Shown here piece by piece: positions 15,323 through 25,849 of a stretch of DNA of 64,000 nucleotides. Position 1 is the first letter of the stretch, and each line of letters begins with the position of its first letter. A program made the position numbers and the translations under genes. Source of the DNA: Arsenicicoccus cauae (lineage in GTDB: Bacteria; Actinomycetota; Actinomycetes; Actinomycetales; Dermatophilaceae); NCBI RefSeq assembly GCF_009707125.1, contig NZ_WLVL01000040.1, positions 1 through 64,000 on the forward strand. Reading direction: 5' to 3'. The notes beneath the pieces are model-generated. The model was not told where the DNA came from, did no database searches, and worked only from the letters and a program-made list of their open reading frames with translations.

Positions 15323-17593
15323 GTGCCGCACCCAGACCTGGATCGCTACCTCGACGCTGCCGTCGCAGGGGTGGGCGGCAGCACCCGCCCCGGCCAGGTC
15401 CAGATGGCCCACGCCGTCTCCGACGCGATCGACCGGGACCAGCACCTGCTGGTCCAGGCGGGCACCGGCACCGGCAAGTCGCTGGCCTACCTCGTGCCGA
15501 GCCTGCTGCACGCCCTCGGCAGCGACAAGCCGGTCGTGGTCGCCACGGCGACGCTCGCCCTGCAGGCCCAGATCGTCGACCGCGACCTGCCGCGCCTCGC
15601 CGAGGCGGTCACCCCGCTGGCGGGCAGGCGGCCGTCATACGCGCTGGTCAAGGGCCGCCGCAACTATGTCTGCCGACACAAGCTCGACGGCGGTATGCCG
15701 GACGACGACGCCGACTCCCTGCTCGGGGTGGCCGCTGTGGACGCGGGCGTCGGACGCCTCGGCCAGGAGGTCCTGCGGCTGCGCAGCTGGGCCGAGCACA
15801 CCGTCTCCGGTGACCGCGACGAGCTGGTCCCCGGCGTCAGCGAGCGGGCGTGGCGCCAGGTGAGCGTCAGCGCGCAGGAGTGTCTCGGCACGAAGTGCCC
15901 GCAGCGTGCGGAGTGCTTCGTCGAGCGCGCGCGGGAGGCGGCCAAGGACGTCGACGTCGTCGTGACCAACCACTCGTTCATGGCGATCGACGCCTTCGAG
16001 GGGCGGATGATGCTGCCCGAGCACGACGTGCTGGTGGTCGACGAGGCGCACGAGCTGGTCGACCGCGTGACGGCGACGGTCACCGACGAGCTGAGCGCCG
16101 GCATGGTCGCGACGGCCTCGAGACGCTGTGGCCGGCTCGCCGACGCCTCGGCGCTCGCGGAGGCCGGCGACATCCTCGGCGAGGTGGTCGAGTCGCTCGA
16201 GGAGGGGCGCCTGACCGACCCGCCGCAGTCGTTGATCCAGGCGCTGTCCCGGGTGCGGGACACCGCGCGATCTGTCCTCACCGAGCTCAAGCCCGACAAG
16301 GGGCAGGAGGACGGCCCCGACGCGGGCGCCCGCAAGGTGGCGCAGGCGGCGGTGGACGAGACCTTCGACACCGCCGAGCGGATCCTCGAGGGCCGCGAGC
16401 TCGACGTGGTGTGGCTGTCCAAGGACCCGCGGCGCGGGGGAGTGCTGCGCGTCGCGCCCATGAGCGTGGCGATGCTGCTGCGGGACAAGCTGTTCGGCGA
16501 GCGCACGGTCGTGATGACCTCCGCCACGCTGGAGCTCGGCGGGACCTTCGACGCGGTCGCGGGGACGCTGGGTCTGCGCGGCGACGGCGCGCCCGGCTAC
16601 ACCGGGCTCGACGTCGGCTCACCCTTCGACTACCCCAGGCAGGCGATCGCGTATGTCGCCAAGCACCTGCCCCCACCCGGGCGCGACGGCACGGCCGAGC
16701 AGACCCTCGACGAGATCGAGGCGCTCGTGCGCGCGTCGGGCGGGCGGGCGCTCGGGCTGTTCTCGTCCATGCGGGCGGCGCAGGCGGCGACCGAGGCGCT
16801 GCGCGAGCGGTTCGCGGCGGACGGCACCGACATCGAGGTGCTGTGCCAGGGCGAGGACCAGACCACCACTCTCGTGCGGCAGTTCGCGCGCGAGCCGCGG
16901 GTGGCGCTGTTCGGCACGATGACGTTGTGGCAGGGCGTCGACGTGCCCGGCACGTCCTGCCAGGTCGTGATCATCGACCGCATCCCGTTCCCGCGCCCCG
17001 ACGACCCCCTGGCCTCCGCGCGCACCCAGGCGATCGGCCGGATGGGCGGCAACGGCTTCATGGCCGTGTCGGCGACCCACGCCGCGCTGCGCCTGGCCCA
17101 GGGCGCCGGCCGGCTGATCCGGCGAGGCGACGACCGCGGCGTCGTGGCCTTCCTCGACCCGCGGATGATGACCGCCCGCTACGCCGGGTTCCTGCAGCGC
17201 TCGCTGCCGCCCTTCTGGCCCACCACCGACCGCGAGCTTGTGCTGGGCGCCCTGCGGCGTCTCGACGAGACCGCCGCGCCCGTCACCCCGGTCCACGAGC
17301 CGGCGCTGCGCTCCCTGACGGGCGAGGTCACCGAGGACGTCGTCTCGGCCACGCCGCGGCCGTCCGCGACCGAGCCGCACCCGGCCCCGCCCTCCACCCG
17401 CACCGCCGTCACGAGCGGCCACCCGTGGACCGACGCCGGGGACACCGAGCTGCGCGAGGGCGTCGATGCCGGCCTGTCGCTCGACGAGCTCGCCGACCAC
17501 TTCGAGATCGAGCCGGAGGTGGTCGAGGCCCGTCTCGCTGCGCTCGGGCTGTCGCTGCAGCCGCAGAGCGGCTTCACCTTCGACCAGGACTGA
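15323..17593 (+). CDS. dinG: DinG/XPD-family ATP-dependent helicase
   Basis: This 756-aa superfamily 2 helicase unwinds damaged or structured DNA. It shows Walker A QAGTGTGKS (about 46-54), four cysteines positioned for an XPD-type [4Fe-4S] cluster (Cys ~116, 187, 192 and 198 in CLGTKCPQRAEC) and the DEAH box VVDEAHELV (about 239). C-terminal helicase motifs FGTMTLWQGVDVPG and QGAGRLIRRGDDRG follow. A 120-residue C-terminal tail after the helicase core contains a DELADHFEIEPEVVEARL helix-turn-helix-like segment. GTG 15323 starts the protein. Divergent from prs; no LexA box was recognised between them. Confidence 0.95.
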   Translation: MPHPDLDRYLDAAVAGVGGSTRPGQVQMAHAVSDAIDRDQHLLVQAGTGTGKSLAYLVPSLLHALGSDKPVVVATATLALQAQIVDRDLPRLAEAVTPLAGRRPSYALVKGRRNYVCRHKLDGGMPDDDADSLLGVAAVDAGVGRLGQEVLRLRSWAEHTVSGDRDELVPGVSERAWRQVSVSAQECLGTKCPQRAECFVERAREAAKDVDVVVTNHSFMAIDAFEGRMMLPEHDVLVVDEAHELVDRVTATVTDELSAGMVATASRRCGRLADASALAEAGDILGEVVESLEEGRLTDPPQSLIQALSRVRDTARSVLTELKPDKGQEDGPDAGARKVAQAAVDETFDTAERILEGRELDVVWLSKDPRRGGVLRVAPMSVAMLLRDKLFGERTVVMTSATLELGGTFDAVAGTLGLRGDGAPGYTGLDVGSPFDYPRQAIAYVAKHLPPPGRDGTAEQTLDEIEALVRASGGRALGLFSSMRAAQAATEALRERFAADGTDIEVLCQGEDQTTTLVRQFAREPRVALFGTMTLWQGVDVPGTSCQVVIIDRIPFPRPDDPLASARTQAIGRMGGNGFMAVSATHAALRLAQGAGRLIRRGDDRGVVAFLDPRMMTARYAGFLQRSLPPFWPTTDRELVLGALRRLDETAAPVTPVHEPALRSLTGEVTEDVVSATPRPSATEPHPAPPSTRTAVTSGHPWTDAGDTELREGVDAGLSLDELADHFEIEPEVVEARLAALGLSLQPQSGFTFDQD

Positions 17594-17631
17594 GCGGGGC
17601 TGGGCCTCGGAGCGCCGGGGGCGCCGGTGGC

Positions 17632-17686
17632 GAGGGCGTCTCGTGCTGCAGGGTGAGACGGGTGCGGCGCGGTGAGGCGCGGCGCG
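17632..17686 (+). repeat. 55-bp direct repeat, copy 1 (after dinG)
   Basis: The copy differs from the one at 18672-18726 at three of 55 positions. Both contain the small inverted repeat CGTCTC...GAGACG. The two copies flank the phosphodiesterase gene at 17689-18576. Confidence 0.9.
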
Positions 17687-17688
17687 GG

Positions 17689-18576
17689 TCAGCGGGCGCG
17701 GTGCGTCTGCGTCTCCGTCGGGTCGTTGGCCAGCAGGAAGGCCTGCAGACCCGCCAGGTCGTCGGTGTTGATCTGGTCGACACCAGCCGCGACCAGCTCG
17801 CGCCACACGGCGTGGCGTGCGGGGCCGGGCAGGTCCGGGGTCGCCCAGAAGCGCACCTCGTAGCCCGCGCGGTGCGCCGTGGCGACGATGTCCTGCAGCT
17901 TCGCGCGCTCGGCCTCGGGCATCGGGCCCACGCCCTGCCACGTGAAGGTCTTGGTCCAGTTGTCGCTCACGACCGGCATCAGCTCCGCCGAACGCCCCGA
18001 GCGCAGGTCGGTCAGGCGGCCGTCATACGCCGAACGTCGCACGCGAGCGCTCTGCATCGCGGCCAGGTCCCGGTCGCCGGAGACGACGACCTCGACGGGA
18101 CGTGCGGTGCGGCGGCCGTCGCGCCAGGTCGTGACGAGCTGGGGGTAGCGCGCGAGGATGCGCTCGAGGGTGGCCCAGGTCTGCGGGCCGGACTTCACGT
18201 CGACGTAGAGCCGGAACCGGCCGTCGTCGCCGCGGTAGACCGAGTGGGCGTTGTGCTGGACGCGGCGCAGGAGGGGACGGAGGTACTCGTCCTCGAAGCG
18301 GCGCGACAGGTCCGGGGCGTCGTGCCCGAGGTAGAGGTCGCCGTCCACCAGCCACACGTCGGCCTCGACGCTGGTGAAGCCGTGGTCGAGGGCGTCGAGC
18401 AGGGGGCGGTCGTGCTCGTAGTCGTTGTGCGCGTGCGCGCGCTCGAGGGGCTGCACGTCGCCGGGGCGGGGCTTCGGCGCGGCCTGGGCGCAGACGGAGG
18501 GGGTGATCGTGGTGGCGGTGAGAGCCAGCAGCGCCGCGACGAGGGCGACGAGCATGGCGCGCAGGGGGATTCGCAT
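17689..18576 (-). CDS. Secreted glycerophosphodiester phosphodiesterase-like protein
   Basis: The 295-aa product starts with a Sec signal peptide (MRIPLRAMLVALVAALLALT, cleavage probably near AQA-APK). The mature part is a PLC-like TIM-barrel phosphodiesterase: RAHAHNDYEHDRPLLDAL carries the conserved His-Asn-Asp start, VEADVWLVDGDLYLGHD the Glu/Asp metal ligands, and YVDVKSG and INTDD the later strands. It most resembles the GDPD/PI-PLC subgroup beginning HAHNDY. Likely role is hydrolysis of exported glycerophosphodiesters or lipids outside the membrane. The gene is isolated and flanked on both sides by a 55-bp direct repeat, a possible sign of insertion or duplication. Confidence 0.88.
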   Translation of the reverse strand: MRIPLRAMLVALVAALLALTATTITPSVCAQAAPKPRPGDVQPLERAHAHNDYEHDRPLLDALDHGFTSVEADVWLVDGDLYLGHDAPDLSRRFEDEYLRPLLRRVQHNAHSVYRGDDGRFRLYVDVKSGPQTWATLERILARYPQLVTTWRDGRRTARPVEVVVSGDRDLAAMQSARVRRSAYDGRLTDLRSGRSAELMPVVSDNWTKTFTWQGVGPMPEAERAKLQDIVATAHRAGYEVRFWATPDLPGPARHAVWRELVAAGVDQINTDDLAGLQAFLLANDPTETQTHRAR

Positions 18577-18671
18577 GCGCCAAGGGTTCCGCCGCCCGGG
18601 CAACAGGGGGCAAACATCGCCCCAACGCCAGGGCACGAGTCGCCGACGGGTGGGCCGCCAGGCCTGGCGGT

Positions 18672-18726
18672 GAGGGCGTCTCGTGCTGCAGGGTGAGACA
18701 GGTGCGGTGCGGTGAGGCGTGGCGCG
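18672..18726 (+). repeat. 55-bp direct repeat, copy 2 (before holA)
   Basis: Partner of the copy at 17632-17686, in the same orientation, 1040 bp away, with three differences. It lies upstream of the phosphodiesterase start and upstream of holA. Confidence 0.9.
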
Positions 18727-18790
18727 CGGGCTGCGTCGACGGCGACCTGAGCCCGCGGGGTTGTCGGTGGGTCGTGGCAGGCTGTATGCC

Positions 18791-19771
18791 GTGACCGCCG
18801 CCCCCACCTCGCGCATCCCGCCGCTCGTCCTCGTCGCCGGGCCCGAGGGGGTGCTCGCCGATCGGGCGCTGCGCTCGACCATCGCCGAGATCAAGGGGCT
18901 GCACCCCGACCTCGAGACCGTCCCGCTCCAGGGGGCGGCCTACGAGGGCGGCGAGCTGCCGATGCACGCGAGCCCGTCGCTGTTCGGCAACGCCAAGGCC
19001 ATCGTCGTGCGCGACCTCGACGAGGCGACCGACGCGCTGCAGACCGACCTGCTCACCCACCTCGGCACGACCCCGCCCGACGACGTGTGGCTGATCGTCA
19101 CGCACAAGTCCGGCAACCGCGGCAAGAAGGTTCTGGACACCCTCAAGAAGTCCGGCGCCCGGGTGATCGACTGCCCGGCCATCAAGAGCGACGCCGACAA
19201 GGCGAGCTTCGTCACCAACGAGTTCCGCACCGCCCGGCGCAAGGCCACCCCCGACGCGGTGCGGGCCCTCGTCGAGGCGGTGGGCAAGGACGTCCGCGAG
19301 CTCGAGGCGGCCTGCTCACAGCTGGTCCAGGACACCACGGGGACGATCGACGAGGGTGTCGTCTCGACCTACTACGCGGGGCGCGTGGAGGCGACCGGTT
19401 TCCGGGTCGCCGACGCTGCGATCGCCGGCAACGCCGCCGAGTCCCTGCGCCTGCTGCGGCACGCCATCGCCGGGGGGGACAACCCGGTGCCCATCGTCGC
19501 CGTCCTCGCCATGAAGCTGCGCCAGCTCGTCAAGGTCGGCTCGGCGGGTCGCGGCCCCTCGGGCCAGCTGGCCGGCTCGCTCGGCATGGCACCGTGGCAG
19601 GTCGACAAGGCGCGCCGTGAGCTGTCCGGCTGGGACGGTGAAGCGCTCGGGCGGTGCATCCAGGCGGTGGCCCAGGCGGACTACGACGTCAAGGGCGGCG
19701 GACGCGACCCGGTGTATGCCGTGGAGCGAGCGATCCTCACCATCGCCAGGGAGCGTCACGGCGGCCGTTGA
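18791..19771 (+). CDS. holA: DNA polymerase III delta subunit
   Basis: HolA is the clamp-loader subunit that opens the beta sliding clamp. The 326-aa protein has the family outline: N-terminal PLVLVAGPEGVLADRALRS, LFGNAKAIVVRDLDEA, a conserved ARVIDCPAIK strand, the ELEAACSQLV helix, and the C-terminal collar domain with NPVPIVAVLAMKLRQLVKV. GTG 18791 is the selected start, placing the family's start of homology a few residues in. It is followed by rpsT, as in many actinobacteria, with a hydrolase gene on the other strand between them. Confidence 0.95.
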   Translation: MTAAPTSRIPPLVLVAGPEGVLADRALRSTIAEIKGLHPDLETVPLQGAAYEGGELPMHASPSLFGNAKAIVVRDLDEATDALQTDLLTHLGTTPPDDVWLIVTHKSGNRGKKVLDTLKKSGARVIDCPAIKSDADKASFVTNEFRTARRKATPDAVRALVEAVGKDVRELEAACSQLVQDTTGTIDEGVVSTYYAGRVEATGFRVADAAIAGNAAESLRLLRHAIAGGDNPVPIVAVLAMKLRQLVKVGSAGRGPSGQLAGSLGMAPWQVDKARRELSGWDGEALGRCIQAVAQADYDVKGGGRDPVYAVERAILTIARERHGGR

Positions 19772-19798
19772 GGCGGGCCTGCCGGCATACGGAGGGGG

Positions 19799-20383
19799 TC
19801 AGTCGACCTCCTCCAGGAAGTCGATGACGCGCTGCATCATGAGCTCGGTTGCGGCGGCGTCGTACTCCTGCGTCAGGCCCTGGTCGTTGAACAGGTGCCC
19901 GGCCCCGTCGTAGGCGAAGTCCTCGACCTCGGCCCCGCCCGCCCGCAACGACGCCAGGGCCTCCTGCGCCTCGTCCGGCTCGAAGAAGGGGTCCTCGGCC
20001 TTGTGGTGCACCTGCACGGGGCAGTCCGCGGGCCAGGTCCTGTCGCCGAACCACCGCGTGGCCGCCGCGCCGCCGACCAGGATCGCGCCGCGGGCCTGCA
20101 TCTGCAGGGCGACGTGCTCCGCCATCGCCGCGCCCATCGAGAAGCCCGCCACCACCATCCCTGGCGGCACGCCGTCCTTGGCGAGCTTGAGCGCGTGACC
20201 CAGCACGACCTTGTCGTCGTGCTCCTTCGCGGCCTCCATGCCCTCGTCGTAGGTCTCGAAGGTGCGGCCGTCGAGGTAGTCGAGGATGCGCACGTCGTGC
20301 CCGACGGCGCGCAGCCGGTCCGCGAAGTCGTAGATGCCGGCGCGGACGCCGAGGACGCTGGGGAACAGGGCTACGGTGGCCAT
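19799..20383 (-). CDS. Dienelactone hydrolase-family alpha/beta hydrolase
   Basis: This is a 194-aa alpha/beta hydrolase of the dienelactone-hydrolase type. The nucleophile elbow is usually GxCxGG; here the elbow is [16 protein letters not shown] with Ser as nucleophile. The acid lies in HHKAEDPFF and the His in [10 protein letters not shown]. The N-terminus [12 protein letters not shown], from ATG 20383, is short and has no signal, so the protein is cytoplasmic. Function unknown; such proteins hydrolyse small esters or lactones. It is divergent from rpsT and convergent with holA. Confidence 0.87.
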   Translation of the reverse strand: MATVALFPSVLGVRAGIYDFADRLRAVGHDVRILDYLDGRTFETYDEGMEAAKEHDDKVVLGHALKLAKDGVPPGMVVAGFSMGAAMAEHVALQMQARGAILVGGAAATRWFGDRTWPADCPVQVHHKAEDPFFEPDEAQEALASLRAGGAEVEDFAYDGAGHLFNDQGLTQEYDAAATELMMQRVIDFLEEVD

Positions 20384-20450
20384 GCTCCGACCGTAGTCGG
20401 CCCGCCGCCGACCGGCCAGGAGGTGGCCCGAACTCTGGTAACGTTGGTCC

Positions 20451-20483
20451 TTGCGTGCGCGCCTAGGTCGTGCGCGCAACGCA
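20451..20483 (+). promoter_or_regulatory. Inverted repeat in the rpsT upstream region
   Basis: TTGCGTGCGCGC at 20451-20462 can pair with most of TGCGCGCAACGCA at 20471-20483, allowing one bulge. It lies about 105 bp before the rpsT start, so it may be in the mRNA leader. S20 genes are autoregulated in some bacteria, but no direct evidence links this stem to that. Confidence 0.35.
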
Positions 20484-20587
20484 GCACCACCCAGCCGCCC
20501 CTCATCCCACGGGTGCCCCACGCCCGGTCCCGAGGACGGCTGCCGCCCTCAACGGCAATGATCGACCTGACACACAGAAGGATTCTC

Positions 20588-20851
20588 GTGGCAAACATCA
20601 AGTCCCAGATCAAGCGGATCAAGACCAACAACGCCCGGACCGAGCGCAACAAGGCGTACAAGTCCGAGCTGCGCACCTTCATCCGCAAGTTCCGCGCCGC
20701 GGTCGAGACCGGCAACGTCGAGGAGAGCACCGTCGCCCTGCGCGACGCCTCCCGCAAGCTGGACAAGGCCGTGAGCAAGGGCGTGATCCACAAGAACCAG
20801 GCCGCCAACAAGAAGTCGGCCATGGCCAAGGCCATCGGCAAGCTCGGCTGA
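20588..20851 (+). CDS. rpsT: 30S ribosomal protein S20
   Basis: S20 is an 87-aa three-helix protein binding the bottom of the 16S rRNA body. It has the expected [15 protein letters not shown] start, a central helix rich in Lys/Arg, and the [16 protein letters not shown] end. GTG 20588 follows AGAAGGA at 20576-20582. The gene is single, with its own upstream region and a strong terminator. Confidence 0.97.
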   Translation: MANIKSQIKRIKTNNARTERNKAYKSELRTFIRKFRAAVETGNVEESTVALRDASRKLDKAVSKGVIHKNQAANKKSAMAKAIGKLG

Positions 20852-20873
20852 GCCTGCGACACCCAGCCTGCGC

Positions 20874-20903
20874 AAGGGCCGTCACCCTCGGGTGGCGGCC
20901 CTT
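20874..20903. terminator. rpsT terminator hairpin
   Basis: AAGGGCCGTCACCC at 20874-20887 pairs with GGGTGGCGGCCCTT, with a tiny loop and one G-T wobble. It sits 22 bp after the rpsT stop and also before the end of the convergent PemK-like gene at 20938. Confidence 0.85.
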
Positions 20904-20937
20904 CGGCATGCCTGCGGGGGTGTGACGCAGCGCGGCG

Positions 20938-21501
20938 TCAGGCGCGCAGAGCGCGTACGGCTGCAGCCACCTCGTCGAACCTCTCGCGTGACAGCGTCGC
21001 CCCGATCCGGCGCACCGTGGCCGGGTCGAGCTGCAGCACCCGGTCGACGCGCACCTCGCTCGGTCGCCCGCGCGAGTCCCAGGCCCCCGAGCCGATGTCG
21101 CACCAGTAGCGACCCTGCGAGGCCTCCTGCGCCGCGTCGCGATCGTGGTCCTTGCTCGTGAGGGGGAGCGCCAGCAGCAGCGCACCGCGTCGGCCCACCA
21201 CCAGCACCGGACGGTCCTTGCCCCTCGCGTGGTCCTCCTCGTAGGGCACCCACGCCCACACCACCTCGCCCGGGTCCGGGAGGTCATCGGCCACGGGGGC
21301 GTAGGTCATCTCCGGCACCCCGTCGAAGTCCCCGGCATACGGCCTGGTCTCCGGCTCAGGGGAGGGGGACGGCGAAGGGGAGGGGGAGGGAGAGCGCCGT
21401 CGGCTGCCCGTCCGCCCGCGCTGCTCGTCCCCGGCACGGCGGGCCGCATCGACGACGGCACCGGCGAGCGCATGGACGAGTCTCCTGCCGAGTGATGCCA
21501 T
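20938..21501 (-). CDS. PemK/MazF-like type II toxin domain protein
   Basis: The 187-aa product has an N-terminal helical region (MASLGRRLVHALAGAVVDAA), a low-complexity linker with alternating Ser-Pro (about residues 38-50), and a C-terminal PemK/MazF-type domain. The latter shows GEVVWAWVPYEEDHARGKDRP (family GxI/VxxAxVP...KxRP), VLVVGRRGALLLALPLTSK, VRVDRVLQLDP. MazF/PemK proteins are ribosome-independent mRNA endonucleases paired with an antitoxin. No antitoxin gene is adjacent: the neighbours are rpsT and an MFS gene. It may therefore be a solitary, possibly domesticated, relative. ATG 21501 is the start. Confidence 0.82.
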   Translation of the reverse strand: MASLGRRLVHALAGAVVDAARRAGDEQRGRTGSRRRSPSPSPSPSPSPEPETRPYAGDFDGVPEMTYAPVADDLPDPGEVVWAWVPYEEDHARGKDRPVLVVGRRGALLLALPLTSKDHDRDAAQEASQGRYWCDIGSGAWDSRGRPSEVRVDRVLQLDPATVRRIGATLSRERFDEVAAAVRALRA

Positions 21502-21574
21502 AGTGGGACGGTAGCGCTTGCCGAGGGCGTCGAGCCGCATCCCCCCACCCTCGCCGACGTCCAGGAGCTCCGGT

Positions 21575-22777
21575 ATGCCGCCCGCCAGCCCGCTCGCCGC
21601 GCCCCCGCACCAGGCATCCCGCCGCCACGCGGGGCTGGCGATCCTGGCCCTCGCCGTCGGCGGATTCGCCATCGGCACCACGGAGTTCGCATCGATGGGG
21701 ATGCTGCCGGAGATCGCCCGGGGCGTCGGCATCGACATCCCGACCGCGGGACACCTCATCTCGGCCTATGCGCTGGGCGTCGTCGTGGGCGCGCCGACGC
21801 TGGCGGTCCTCGGATCGCGTCTGCCACGACGCCGGGTGCTGGTGGCGCTGATGGCGCTGTTCGCCGTCGCGCACCTGGCGAGCCTGCTCGTCACGAGCTA
21901 CTGGCCGCTGATGCTGGTGCGCTTCCTGGCGGGGCTGCCGCACGGCGCCTACTTCGGGATCGCCTCGCTGGTCGCCGCGTCGCTCGTGGACGACCGGCGC
22001 CGCACCCAGGCGGTCTCCAACGTCCTCATGGGGCTGACCGTCGCCAACATCGTCGGCGTCCCCGCCGCGACCTGGCTCGGGCAGGTGCTCGGCTGGCAGC
22101 AGTCCTATGCCGTGGTGGGGGTCCTCGGGCTCGTGACGATGGCCGCCGTCTCGACGCTCGTGCCGCACCAGCCCGGCAACCCCGGGGCCTCGGTCCGCAC
22201 CGAGCTCACGGCGCTGCGTCGCCCGCAGGTGTGGCTGGCGCTGGCGATCGGGACGGTCGGGTTCGGGGGGATGTTCTCGACGTACGCCTACATCTCACCC
22301 ACGTTGCAGCAGCTCGGTGGCTGGTCGGCGAGCACGGTCCCGTGGATCCTGTCGCTCTACGGCATCGGGTCCACGACGGGCGCGGCGGTGGCGGGGCGGG
22401 TCGCGCGGCACGGCATCCTCCGCGGCATCGCCGTGCTCCTGGTGCTGATCGCGATCCTGCTCGCCGTCTACGCCCTGCTCCTGCCGTATGCCGTGGTCGG
22501 GCTCGCCGCCACGTTCGTCCTCGGGATGCTGCCGAGCATGCTCGTCCCGATGCTGCAGACCCGACTGATGGACGTGGCCCACGAAGGGCAGTCCCTGGCG
22601 GCCGCGCTCAACCACTCGACGCTCAACGTCGCCAACGCCCTCGGCGCCTGGCTCGGGTCGCTGGTCCTGGCGGCCGGCTGGGGGTATGCGTGGCCGAGCC
22701 GCGTCGGGGTGGTGCTCGCCGTCCTGGGCCTCGCCGTCACCGCCTGGAGCGCCGTGCTCCAACGCCGTTCGGCCTGA
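21575..22777 (+). CDS. MFS transporter, AraJ/sugar-efflux type (12 TM)
   Basis: This 400-aa major-facilitator protein is probably a proton-driven exporter. The first helix region LAVGGFAIGTTEFASMGMLP and GVVVGAPTLAVLGSRLPRRR (motif A position) are typical of the AraJ/YdhP arabinose-efflux group of DHA1. RFLAGLPHGAYFGI is the matching TM4 segment. About twelve hydrophobic segments can be traced. ATG 21575 has AGGAG at 21563-21567. It is divergent from the PemK-like gene. Substrate unknown. Confidence 0.9.
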   Translation: MPPASPLAAPPHQASRRHAGLAILALAVGGFAIGTTEFASMGMLPEIARGVGIDIPTAGHLISAYALGVVVGAPTLAVLGSRLPRRRVLVALMALFAVAHLASLLVTSYWPLMLVRFLAGLPHGAYFGIASLVAASLVDDRRRTQAVSNVLMGLTVANIVGVPAATWLGQVLGWQQSYAVVGVLGLVTMAAVSTLVPHQPGNPGASVRTELTALRRPQVWLALAIGTVGFGGMFSTYAYISPTLQQLGGWSASTVPWILSLYGIGSTTGAAVAGRVARHGILRGIAVLLVLIAILLAVYALLLPYAVVGLAATFVLGMLPSMLVPMLQTRLMDVAHEGQSLAAALNHSTLNVANALGAWLGSLVLAAGWGYAWPSRVGVVLAVLGLAVTAWSAVLQRRSA

Positions 22778-23156
22778 TCAGAGGGTTTGTCGGGGGGCGC
22801 CGCCCCGTCCTGCGCCACGAGTGCGCGCGGTCGAAGGAGTCGCGCGTCCATCTGCGGCGCTGGGCTGCTCGGTCGCCACCGCTACGTCGTGTCGTTCAAC
22901 ACGGGGGTGCCGGTCAACCTCCGTGTCGCCGTCGTCGGGGCGGTGGTGGCGCTGGACCTGATCCGCGCCAAGGAGGAGAGCTCCTCCAGCGGCTGACGGG
23001 CCCGCGGTGACGGTCGTGCACGGGCGGGAGCCGCGGCGGCAGGGAGTGGCCCGCGACGGGGTCGGCCGCCCGGCATACGGGCCGGTCGACCTGTGGGAGA
23101 CTGGGTCGCTGACCGTGCCCTGTGCTCCCCGGACCCCAAGTTGAGGTAGTCGCCCC
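22778..23156 (+). other. Intergenic region with a possible short coding remnant
   Basis: No confident gene. An open frame ending at TGA 22994-22996 has about 40 codons (from ~22870, [18 protein letters not shown]) with almost exclusively G/C third positions, unlike its upstream part. It may be the tail of a decayed gene or a very small protein; no ribosome binding site or family was recognised. GGAGGAGAGCTCCTCC at 22972-22987 forms a small stem near its end. The rest, up to the lepA start, shows nothing definite. Confidence 0.3.
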
Positions 23157-25030
<1,874 letters not shown>

Positions 25031-25034
<4 letters not shown>

Positions 25035-25798
25035 CCGAGCCGCTCCCGCAGGAGGGCGACCCCGCGGAGCGTGCCTACACCGTCGGGCTGGGGGAGCCCT
25101 TGCCCCACAAGGGCGCTCGCCGGATCGTGAGCTTCGCGCGGACCGATGCCCGGTTGCAGGACAAGGACGCCCGGGCCCTGCAGCGGTATGGCGACGCCTA
25201 CCTGCTCGAGGTCCCCCGCGACGCGGCGCGCACCGACGTGGACCCGGCCGCCCGCCTGGACCCCGCCGCCGTCTGGGGCCGGGTCGCCCCGCTGATCGTG
25301 GAGGTCGGCGCAGGATCCGGCGACGCCACCGTGGCCGGCGCGGCGGCCTACCCCGACCACGACCTGCTGTCCCTGGAGGTCTACCGACCGGGGTTGTACG
25401 ACATGCTCCGCAAGGTGGGGTCTCGCGGCCTCACCAACGTCCGCCTCCTGGAGGCGGACGCGGTGCCGGCCTTCGAGACGCTGCTGCCGCCAGGGTCGGT
25501 GCGCGAGGTGTGGACCTTCTTTCCCGACCCCTGGCCCAAGACCAAGCACCACAAGCGCCGGATCGTGCAACCGGCCTTCGCCTCGCTCGTGGCGCGCGTG
25601 CTGGAGCCGGGCGGGCTGTGGCGGCTGGCGACGGATTGGTCCGACTACGCGGAGTCGATGCGGGAGGTGCTGGACGCGCACCCGGACCTTGAGGGTGGGG
25701 AGGCCGAGCGGTTCGACGTGCGGCCGATGACCCGCTTCGAGCGGCGGGGGATCGCCGCCGGCCGCTCGATCCACGACCTCACCTATCGTCGCCGCTGA
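25031..25798 (+). CDS. trmB: tRNA (guanine46-N7)-methyltransferase
   Basis: TrmB methylates G46 in the tRNA variable loop. The 255-aa protein contains [14 protein letters not shown] as SAM motif I, the diagnostic [20 protein letters not shown] stretch (~residues 159-177), and [12 protein letters not shown] near the C-terminus. The GTG start overlaps the lepA stop, so translation is coupled. The N-terminus [20 protein letters not shown] is the usual actinobacterial lead-in. A strong hairpin follows immediately. Confidence 0.95.
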
Positions 25799-25804
25799 CC
25801 CTCG

Positions 25805-25834
25805 CCGACTGGTCACGTGCGGGTGACCAGTCGG
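25805..25834. terminator. Bidirectional terminator after trmB
   Basis: CCGACTGGTCAC at 25805-25816 and GTGACCAGTCGG at 25823-25834 form a perfect 12-bp stem with a 6-nt loop. It separates trmB from the convergent acetyltransferase gene ending at 25850. Confidence 0.85.
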
Positions 25835-25849
25835 GGGAGGGGGGCGGGG

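Noticed and set aside
15850-18696. 948-codon plus-strand frame across dinG and the phosphodiesterase gene
   Set aside because: Arg/Ala/Gly-rich translation without motifs; both genes it overlaps have clear families in other frames.
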